33,197 nt of DNA, taken from contig JALEQX010000081.1 of NCBI GenBank assembly GCA_022763825.1, positions 1 through 33,197 on the forward strand, read 5' to 3'. Below are positions 1 to 5,655 of this stretch, piece after piece. Every line of letters starts with the position of its first letter. Within the stretch, counting starts at the first letter, position 1. The notes beneath the pieces are model-generated. The model saw only the letters and a program-made list of their open reading frames with translations, was not told where the DNA came from and made no database searches. Source of the stretch: Oscillospiraceae bacterium (GTDB lineage: Bacteria > Bacillota > Clostridia > Oscillospirales > Acutalibacteraceae). The position numbers were made by a program, and so were the translations under genes.

Positions 1-42
1 TTTAGTAAAATATATACAATAAAATCAAGGAGGAAAATTACA

Positions 43-407
43 ATGCAATCCGTAAAAAAACGAATAATCTCGCTTTGCATGTCGGCGGCTATCGCGTCGT
101 CCGCACTGACGGGACTTACGGTTATGTCAAACGCAGACGACTTTGATTCGCCGTCGGACATACCGACCACCAGACCGCCAGCAACGACAATCCAACCGGG
201 AAAACGGAGTCCTTTATCTCGGAAAATATCTTATAAAAGCGAATTCGTCATCTATTGCAAGTGAATACACGGTAAAAGACGGAACCCGCCTCATTGCCGC
301 AAAAGCGTTTGAAGAGTGCGAAAATCTTACGTCAATTACATTTCCTCAGTCATTAAAAACTATCAACTTCTGTGCGTTTGTAAAATACATATTGGCGGTT
401 TTAAAAT
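43..407 (+). pseudogene. Frameshifted remnant of a secreted BspA-type leucine-rich-repeat protein
   Basis: A good ribosome site (AAGGAGG at 28-34) precedes ATG 43. That frame gives a signal peptide (KKR then a hydrophobic stretch ending near SNA) and a Thr/Pro-rich linker, and stops at 264. The continuation typical of the family (NGVLYLGKYLIK, then YTVKDGTRLIAAKAF and a single LRR_5-like repeat, NLTSITFPQSLKTI) lies in another frame from about 197 to a stop at 405-407. The frame change falls in or next to the GGGAAAA run at 198-204, so one indel there would join the halves. Even joined, the protein would be about 120 aa with one repeat, whereas family members usually carry many. I read it as a decayed gene. 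A sequencing error at the homopolymer is the alternative explanation for the frameshift but not for the short 3' end. Confidence 0.7.
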
Positions 408-490
408 AAAAAAATACATTTCAGTCTTTTGTGTACATTTTCATATCATACACAAAACTGACATTCAAGTAATAATTTAAAAAACAAAGC

Positions 491-520
491 AAAAAAAAGA
501 GAACCGTGCGTTTGCACGGT
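491..520 (-). terminator. Terminator of the rpsT operon
   Basis: ACCGTGC (503-509) pairs with GCACGGT (514-520) around a 4-nt loop. Read on the minus strand the stem is followed by a run of eight T (491-498). It lies 40 nt past the stop of the 58-aa gene. Confidence 0.85.
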
Positions 521-561
521 CCTGCTTTAACATTTCATATACCAACTCAAGCGATATCAGA

Positions 562-738
562 TCACGCCACAGTCTCGGAGATGAACTCCTCGTCACAGCA
601 TGAGCAGGAAACGTAGTTCTCCTCATTGTTGCCGATCTGCTGTTTCTTCTCCGTAAATTTCTTAACAGCAAGATAAATTGCTGCTGCTACACCTGCGATA
701 GCGGAGATGACAGCAATAACTTTAAGTAACTTTTTCAT
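562..738 (-). CDS. Small Cys-rich membrane peptide (58 aa), unknown function
   Basis: The frame begins with ATG at 738 behind a good ribosome site (AAAGGATGG) and ends with TGA at 562-564. The product is MKKLLKVIAVISAIAGVAAA at the N terminus (one membrane segment or uncleaved signal, residues 4-25), a short charged stretch (VKKFTEKKQQ), then a tail with NYVSCSCCDEEF and ETVA. Three Cys in SCSCC suggest metal binding or a modification site, but this is inference. It starts 49 nt after the rpsT stop with no terminator between and is followed by a clear terminator, so it is probably cotranscribed with rpsT. I do not recognise a named family. The reading frame, start signal and terminator make it a real gene rather than a chance frame. 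Confidence 0.75.
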   Translation of the reverse strand: MKKLLKVIAVISAIAGVAAAIYLAVKKFTEKKQQIGNNEENYVSCSCCDEEFISETVA

Positions 739-787
739 TTGGAAACCATCCTTTCGTTGATAAATGCAAAACGAACGCCGAAAACTA

Positions 788-1051
788 TCAAGCGTTTGAT
801 TTATTAAGCTTTACTGCAAGAGCAGACTTTTTGCGGGCAGCGTTGTTCTTATGGATAAGTCCCTTAGCAACTGCCTGGTCAATCTTCTTCTCTGCGGCTT
901 TAACTGCGTCTGCTTTGTCTGCCGCGTTTGTATCAATAGCTGCGTTTGCTTTCTTGAGAGCGGTTTTAAGAGCAGAATTTGCAGACTTATTACGGGCTGC
1001 CTTTGTCTTGTTAACAAGTACGCGTTTTTTCGCTGATTTAATGTTAGGCAT
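788..1051 (-). CDS. rpsT: 30S ribosomal protein S20
   Basis: This 87-aa protein is the usual length for S20. It has the usual start (MPNIKSAKKRVLVNKTKAAR) and a lysine/alanine-rich helical body ending ARKKSALAVKLNKS. S20 binds 16S rRNA in the small subunit and is a primary assembly protein. The ATG at 1051 follows a near-consensus ribosome site (AAGGAGGTG, spacing about 5). A sigma-A promoter lies 30-60 nt upstream, and a 58-aa peptide gene follows in the same transcript. In many Firmicutes rpsT lies next to gpr and opposite to it, which is the arrangement here. Confidence 0.98.
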   Translation of the reverse strand: MPNIKSAKKRVLVNKTKAARNKSANSALKTALKKANAAIDTNAADKADAVKAAEKKIDQAVAKGLIHKNNAARKKSALAVKLNKSNA

Positions 1052-1083
1052 TATGACACCTCCTTCGTCTTATACAGTTTATT

Positions 1084-1112
1084 ATAATACCACTTTAGTG
1101 TCCGAATTGCAA
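1084..1112 (-). promoter_or_regulatory. Sigma-A promoter of rpsT
   Basis: On the minus strand TTGCAA (1107-1112), a 17-nt spacer and TATTAT (1084-1089). This places transcription start about 25 nt ahead of the rpsT ribosome site. Confidence 0.7.
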
Positions 1113-1153
1113 TAACTTTTTAAAAAAATCTGAAATATTCTTTTACCGGCGGG

Positions 1154-1163
1154 GCAAACAATA
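1154..1163 (+). promoter_or_regulatory. Possible forespore-type -10 element of gpr
   Basis: GCAAACAATA matches 9 of 10 positions of the published sigma-F -10 consensus (GGNRANAHTR). The -35 match 16 nt upstream (AAATA at 1133-1137 against GYATA) is only 3 of 5. gpr is known to be made in the forespore under sigma-F/sigma-G in Bacillus. The placement just ahead of the gpr ribosome site fits, but the call is weak. Confidence 0.3.
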
Positions 1164-1179
1164 AAAGGGAGGAATAATA

Positions 1180-2034
1180 ATGAATTTTCGAACGGATATC
1201 GCGCTCGAACGGCGCGCCCTTTTAGGCACGGAAAACATAAACGGAGTCGAGAGCGAAACGAGAAACTACGAAAACGCGAAAGTGAACGAAATCAGGGTCG
1301 TTTCCGAAGAGGGCGAACGCGCTATCGGCAAGCCCCGGGGACGGTATATAACTCTCGAGGTACCGTCGTTTTCGCATGACTCACAGCTTCTCGACGGCAG
1401 ACTGTCGGCATTGATAAATGAAATAAAAAGCGTACTGCCCGAAAACGGCTGTATAATGACCGCGGGACTGGGAAACGACGAAATAACCGCCGATGCGCTG
1501 GGTCCCATGTGCGCGTCCATGATATTCGCGACTCGCCATATTTCAGACGAATTAAAAAAAGATATCGGCATGCCTAATCTTCGAAGCGTGTGCGCCGTAA
1601 CCCCCGGAGTTCTCGGAAAAACAGGAATCGAAACATCGGAAATTATAAAAGGTCTTACCGAAAAAGTCAAGCCCTCGGCGGTAATTACGGTCGACGCGCT
1701 CGCCGCCATGAAACTTTCAAGACTTGCAAGCACCGTACAAATAAGCACAACGGGCATCTCTCCGGGGTCGGGAGTCGGCAACAGACGCGCCGAAATCAGC
1801 GAAAAAACAATAGGCGTGCCCGTTATTTCAATAGGAATACCTACCGTTATAAGCGCCAAAAATATTGCCGATGAAATAAGTTCAAAAAATTCCGGCGATG
1901 ATTTTTACGAAATGATAGTTTGTCCGAGAGAGTCGGATATGATAGTAAGCCGAGGCGCAAAACTTATAGCGCTGGCAATAAACTGCGCGCTGCAAAGCGA
2001 TATCTCGGCTGAAGAAATGCTGACTCTGATGTAG
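1180..2034 (+). CDS. gpr: Germination protease GPR (spore endopeptidase)
   Basis: 284 aa, somewhat shorter than the roughly 370 aa of Bacillus GPR but normal for clostridia. GPR degrades the small acid-soluble spore proteins during germination. It is made as a zymogen whose N-terminal propeptide is removed. The N terminus here contains RTDIALERR, resembling the TEIA-type GPR cleavage site and consistent with self-processing. Other family stretches are RYITLEVPS, TAGLGNDEITADALGP, TPGVLGKTGIETSEI and ITVDALAA, which holds one of the conserved acidic residues. The ribosome site is AAAGGGAGG. The gene is followed 74 nt later by spoIIP, the same order as in Bacillus. Confidence 0.96.
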   Translation: MNFRTDIALERRALLGTENINGVESETRNYENAKVNEIRVVSEEGERAIGKPRGRYITLEVPSFSHDSQLLDGRLSALINEIKSVLPENGCIMTAGLGNDEITADALGPMCASMIFATRHISDELKKDIGMPNLRSVCAVTPGVLGKTGIETSEIIKGLTEKVKPSAVITVDALAAMKLSRLASTVQISTTGISPGSGVGNRRAEISEKTIGVPVISIGIPTVISAKNIADEISSKNSGDDFYEMIVCPRESDMIVSRGAKLIALAINCALQSDISAEEMLTLM

Positions 2035-2053
2035 CATGTTTTACCGTCACGGC

Positions 2054-2060
2054 GCATATT
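2054..2060 (+). promoter_or_regulatory. Sigma-E-like -35 element ahead of spoIIP
   Basis: GCATATT is an exact match to the published sigma-E -35 consensus (KMATATT) and sits between gpr and spoIIP. The -10 region expected about 14 nt downstream (near 2075-2082) matches poorly, so the element is suggestive only. In Bacillus spoIIP has its own sigma-E promoter besides read-through from gpr. Confidence 0.3.
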
Positions 2061-2108
2061 TTTTACAGATAAGACTGTATTAAAATCTGCGCGGGGAGGA
2101 CGGTCAAT

Positions 2109-3239
2109 GTGAATCGGAAAAGATTTTTAAAACGGGACGCGCTGATTTCCGCCGCCGTAATTATTTCATTTTTACTGACTTCGTTTATTCTCGGTTCGGA
2201 ACTTAATTCGAATGAATCGCCCGGAGTGATTACAAAACTTTGCGCAGGGCTTGCGATGCCGTATAAAAATATAGAAAATATTGAAAAATATATTATAAAC
2301 AGCGTATCCCCCGTCCCGGACATACACATTGACGCTCCTGACACCGACAGTATTCTCGACGAACCGGAGAACCCGTATTCCGATATATCAAAGGCTGTCA
2401 AAAAAGCGCAGTCCGAGTACGACGAAGGACTTTATCCGGACAAAGGGAAGGTCGTCGAAAAGGACATGTCGCAAACAAAGGCAACAGATACAGTCGGAAA
2501 CGTTTTGATTCAGAACGCTACGGACGGAGAAAAGCCCGATTTTGAAAAAATGATTAATAACTTCACATCGCTTAAAATCGAGGATAAATCACAGCCGTGC
2601 GTTCTTATATATCACACCCACACGACAGAATGCTATAAACTTCTCGACAACGGTGTTTATTCTGAAAAGTGGCAGAGCCGTAACAAAGACCCGGCGCTCA
2701 ACATGGTCAGAGTCGGGGATGAACTGGCGCGCGTTCTTACCGAAATGGGCTTTACAGTAATTCATGATGAAAATATTTATGACTCATCGTATTCGGGAGC
2801 TTACGACCGCTCGAGAGAGACCGTTCAAAAATATCTTAAAGAATATCCTTCAATAAAAGTAACGCTCGACGTTCACCGCGACGCAATTTATGCAGACAAT
2901 AACGAGCGGTATAAACCGACAGTCAGCATAAACGGAGAAAAAGCCGCGCAAGTTATGATTATAGCCGGGCGCGAGGAGGGTTCAATCACCGATTTTCCGA
3001 ACTGGGAAGAAAATCTTTCATTTGCGCTGGCTCTTCAAAAGTCTGTGCAGAATGATTTCGAGTCGCTTATGCGTCCGATTTTCTTCGCCCGCAGGCAGTA
3101 CAATATGGACGTAACGCCGTATTCTCTTCTGCTCGAATTCGGGACGGACGCAAACACGCTCGGCGAAGCGGTCAGGAGTGCAAATTACGTCGGAAAATCG
3201 CTAGGCAGTCTGCTGGAGGAATGTATAAATGAAAAATGA
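2109..3239 (+). CDS. spoIIP: Stage II sporulation protein P, peptidoglycan hydrolase
   Basis: 376 aa. SpoIIP is an amidase/endopeptidase that, with SpoIID and SpoIIM, removes septal peptidoglycan so that the mother-cell membrane can engulf the forespore. Visible features are an N-terminal membrane segment (residues about 11-31), a low-complexity linker to about residue 150, then the SpoIIP domain. That domain carries LIYHTHTTECY (zinc-binding His and catalytic Glu region), TLDVHRDA and LLLEFGTDANTLGEA. The start is GTG at 2109, seven to eight nt after GGGGAGG. The overlapping ATG at 2107 runs straight into TGA, so it cannot be used. The last 11 nt overlap the next small gene. Confidence 0.96.
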   Translation: MNRKRFLKRDALISAAVIISFLLTSFILGSELNSNESPGVITKLCAGLAMPYKNIENIEKYIINSVSPVPDIHIDAPDTDSILDEPENPYSDISKAVKKAQSEYDEGLYPDKGKVVEKDMSQTKATDTVGNVLIQNATDGEKPDFEKMINNFTSLKIEDKSQPCVLIYHTHTTECYKLLDNGVYSEKWQSRNKDPALNMVRVGDELARVLTEMGFTVIHDENIYDSSYSGAYDRSRETVQKYLKEYPSIKVTLDVHRDAIYADNNERYKPTVSINGEKAAQVMIIAGREEGSITDFPNWEENLSFALALQKSVQNDFESLMRPIFFARRQYNMDVTPYSLLLEFGTDANTLGEAVRSANYVGKSLGSLLEECINEK

Positions 3240-3387
3240 GTACAAGCGAATACTGTACGTTTACACAGTTATAACCGCATTTTTAAGTTTCGTATTTTTT
3301 ACCGCGGCGGGAGTATCGACGGCAAAAGCAGAAACGCAGTATATAGAATCAAAAGAACAGGAGCAAATTGTAAGATTTTCAGGTTAA
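3229..3387 (+). CDS. Small membrane peptide after spoIIP (52 aa)
   Basis: ATG 3229 overlaps the spoIIP stop. A ribosome site (GGAGGA at 3215-3220) lies inside the spoIIP coding end. The product has a basic start (MKNEYKRILYVY), one hydrophobic segment (about residues 12-30) ending in TAKA, and a polar tail (ETQYIESKEQEQIVRFSG). That is compatible with either a signal peptide or a single membrane anchor. Translational coupling suggests a sporulation-related role, which is inference. Its stop codon TAA is contributed by the first copy of the 51-bp repeat (GGTTAA), so the original C terminus may have been longer. Confidence 0.65.
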   Translation: MKNEYKRILYVYTVITAFLSFVFFTAAGVSTAKAETQYIESKEQEQIVRFSG

Positions 3388-3519
3388 AATGAAAGTCAAG
3401 TTTGCGATTAACTTAATTTTTTAATATTTTTAGGTTAAAATAAAACTTGACTTTACGATTAACTTGACTTTTTAATATTTTTAGGTTAAAATAAAACTTG
3501 ACTTTACGATTAACCTAAG
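3381..3519 (+). repeat. 51-bp tandem direct repeat, about 2.7 copies, each with an inverted repeat
   Basis: Copies begin at 3381, 3432 and 3483, each with AGGTTAAAAT, so the period is exactly 51 bp. The last copy stops after 37 nt at the ATPase ribosome site. Copies two and three are almost identical over their shared length. Copy one differs in its core, AAGTCAAGTT, which is the reverse complement of AACTTGACTT in the others. In the third copy AGGTTAA (3483-3489) and TTAACCT form a perfect 7-bp inverted repeat, a likely protein-binding site. The array sits between the sporulation cluster and the ATPase gene. Confidence 0.85.
3464..3492 (+). promoter_or_regulatory. Sigma-A promoter inside the 51-bp repeats
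   Basis: TTGACT (3464-3469), a 17-nt spacer and TAAAAT (3487-3492). The -35 box comes from the end of repeat copy two and the -10 box from the start of copy three. Transcription would start near 3500, about 30 nt ahead of the ATPase start, inside the palindromic part of copy three. Confidence 0.7.
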
Positions 3520-3529
3520 GATGATACTT

Positions 3530-4756
3530 ATGGAATATATAAAAAGAGAGCTTGAAAGAAAATTTATTGAAATGGATTCGTTTTTTAAGGCTGTTCTTGT
3601 AGTCGGAGCAAGGCAAGTCGGAAAATCCACAATGCTGAAAAAACTTGCAAAGGAACAGAACAGAACCATTGTTACTATGGACGACGATTTTGTAAGAGAC
3701 CTTGCAGTTTCAGACCCCGTTTTATTTTTTCAGACATACAAACCGCCGATTTTAATCGACGAAATACAAAAAGCCCCGCAGCTTCTTGAGCGGATAAAAA
3801 TAATGTGCGACGAAAGCGACGAACGCGGACGGTTTTGGCTTACCGGCTCGCAAAGGAAAAAACTTATGGAAAAATCGCGCGAAACTTTGGCAGGCAGACT
3901 CGGCATATTAAAACTTTATCCGCTCTCTCAGCGTGAAAAAAACGGGTTCATTACACCTGACAACCTTGATTTTTCATTTGCCGGACTTTGCAAAAGAGCC
4001 GAACACATGCCCGAAAACGATATAAACCGAGTTTTCGAACATATATGGAGAGGCGGATACGCAGACGTTCAAAATGCCTCAGCTGAGCAAATGCAGACAT
4101 ATTATCAGTCATACATTGACAACTACCTTATCGCCGACGCTTCGGATTCCGAGGGTATAAAAGACACAGCCTCGTTCAAACGTTTTCTGCGTGCATGCGC
4201 CGCACTGACAGGAAACCTTGTCAATCACAAAACGCTTGCGGACACGGCGGGTATTTCTGTTCCGACGGTCAAAAAATGGCTTAGTGTTCTGGAGGATATG
4301 GATGTAATTTACCTGCTTGAACCGTATTCAAATAACAACCTTCAACGGCTTGTGAAAACGCCCAAACTGTATTTCTGCGACACGGGTCTGTGCGCATATC
4401 TTACACGCTGGCTGACAATGGAGTCGCTTCGCGACGGAGCGGCAAGCGGACATTTTTTTGAAAACTATGTTGTTACGGAACTTGTAAAAAACTACGCATA
4501 TTCAAAAAATCCGGCATTTCTCTCATTTTACCGCGACCTTAACGCCAATGAAATAGACGTATTTGTCGAGGAAAACGGAAAAATTCACCCGTTGGAAATT
4601 AAAAAATCAGCAAATCCCGATAAAAAAGAAATAAAAAAATACAACGTATTGGAAAAAACCTCAATCGAAATCGGCAGCGGCGGAATCGTATGCATGTACC
4701 CGAAACCGTTTCCGATTGACAGCAAAAATAATTATATTCCCTCAAATTTAATTTAA
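3530..4756 (+). CDS. AAA_14/DUF4143 ATPase with C-terminal nuclease-like domain
   Basis: 408 aa from ATG 3530, chosen because AAGG at 3516-3519 is too close to the in-frame ATG at 3521. Residues 26-34 are a Walker A motif (GARQVGKST) and about 75-78 a Walker B (LIDE). A sensor-like WLTGSQ follows. The middle holds the DUF4143 region with a winged-helix-like part (TLADTAGISVPTVKKWLSVL) and YFCDTGLCAYL. The C terminus has EIDVFV and HPLEIKKS, the spacing expected for a PD-(D/E)xK nuclease fold. This family is abundant in gut bacteria and archaea, patchily distributed and of unknown function. It is flanked by its own promoter repeats and a terminator, so it looks like an inserted single-gene module. 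Confidence 0.92.
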   Translation: MEYIKRELERKFIEMDSFFKAVLVVGARQVGKSTMLKKLAKEQNRTIVTMDDDFVRDLAVSDPVLFFQTYKPPILIDEIQKAPQLLERIKIMCDESDERGRFWLTGSQRKKLMEKSRETLAGRLGILKLYPLSQREKNGFITPDNLDFSFAGLCKRAEHMPENDINRVFEHIWRGGYADVQNASAEQMQTYYQSYIDNYLIADASDSEGIKDTASFKRFLRACAALTGNLVNHKTLADTAGISVPTVKKWLSVLEDMDVIYLLEPYSNNNLQRLVKTPKLYFCDTGLCAYLTRWLTMESLRDGAASGHFFENYVVTELVKNYAYSKNPAFLSFYRDLNANEIDVFVEENGKIHPLEIKKSANPDKKEIKKYNVLEKTSIEIGSGGIVCMYPKPFPIDSKNNYIPSNLI

Positions 4757-4766
4757 AACACGGCAA

Positions 4767-4804
4767 AACGGACGGTGATACGAAATCGCCGTCCGTTGAT
4801 TTTT
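4767..4804. terminator. Bidirectional terminator between ATPase and LRR genes
   Basis: AACGGACGG (4767-4775) pairs with CCGTCCGTT (4789-4797), and the inner bases extend the stem. T-rich sequence follows on the plus strand (GATTTTTA) and TTTTG on the minus strand. It lies between two convergent genes and can serve both. Confidence 0.8.
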
Positions 4805-4815
4805 ATGCCGGTTAA

Positions 4816-5655
4816 TTATTTCTTTACGTTTTCGCTGCCGTCAAACGCCGAAATATCGACCTCCGCCGAGGACGGCACGTTTATATCCGTAAGCTTCGGG
4901 CAGTCCGCAAACGCTCTTGACCCGACGAATTCGACTTTATTCATGCCCTCGATTTTTTCAAGCTCGGAGCAAAGCGAGAACGCTCCCGCGCCGATAAACG
5001 TTACAGAATCGGGTACAAAAACCGTCTTTATAAGCGTATATGCAAAAGCATTCGGGTCGATTTTTTCGACTCCGTCCTCTATAACGAGATTTTCGATACC
5101 GCTCTGTGCAAACGCGCTGTCGCCTACGATTTTAAGCGTCGAAGGAATCGTTACGTCCTTAATCGAAGTACAGCCCGAAAACGCGCATTCATCGAGAATC
5201 GTAAGTTTTGAAGGAACTTTCACATCCGACAGAGAGACGCAGTCTGCAAACGCATATCTGCCTATTGTAGTAACCGAATCGGGAATTACGACTTTAGTAA
5301 GTCCCGAACAACCCGAAAAAGCGTATTCCCCGATTGACGTAACGGTATCGGGTATAATAATTTCAGAGAGAAAAGCGCAGTCTTTGAAAGCCTCGGAATC
5401 TATTGAAACAATTCCGTCTGCAAATTTAACGGACGTATAGCCGTTTTTGACATTTTCGCTGTAACCCTTAAATCCTGAGCCGTTTACAACGGGAATATTA
5501 TTCTCCACGTCATTTTCCCACACGGTTTTGCTCGTCGGCTCGCCGGTAGGCTCTATATCGTCGGTCGAAGAGCGGACTTTATTTATAATCAGTCCTGCCG
5601 CAACGCCCAGCACAATGACTACGACAAGAATTATAATACTTTTCTTATTTTTCAT
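4816..5655 (-). CDS. Membrane-anchored BspA-type leucine-rich-repeat protein
   Basis: 279 aa from ATG 5655 (AAAGGA about 8 nt upstream; the in-frame GTG at 5658 is less well placed). An N-terminal KNKK and a hydrophobic segment (about residues 6-24) anchor it outside the cell. Residues about 60-270 carry roughly nine LRR_5 repeats of about 23 residues, such as FADGIVSIDSEAFKDCAFL and IPDSVTTIGRYAFADCVSL. Such repeats occur in surface proteins that bind host or polysaccharide ligands; the ligand here is unknown. The start lies inside the end of the GH3 gene, so the two are coupled. It belongs to the same family as the broken gene at 43-407. Confidence 0.9.
   Translation of the reverse strand: MKNKKSIIILVVVIVLGVAAGLIINKVRSSTDDIEPTGEPTSKTVWENDVENNIPVVNGSGFKGYSENVKNGYTSVKFADGIVSIDSEAFKDCAFLSEIIIPDTVTSIGEYAFSGCSGLTKVVIPDSVTTIGRYAFADCVSLSDVKVPSKLTILDECAFSGCTSIKDVTIPSTLKIVGDSAFAQSGIENLVIEDGVEKIDPNAFAYTLIKTVFVPDSVTFIGAGAFSLCSELEKIEGMNKVEFVGSRAFADCPKLTDINVPSSAEVDISAFDGSENVKK

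Noticed and set aside
1266-1859. 197-codon frame opposite gpr
   Set aside because: Antisense shadow of gpr with no start signal; gpr motifs are unambiguous.
3381-3519. Possible CRISPR array
   Set aside because: The copies are directly contiguous with a 51-bp period, without unique spacers, and no cas genes are present.
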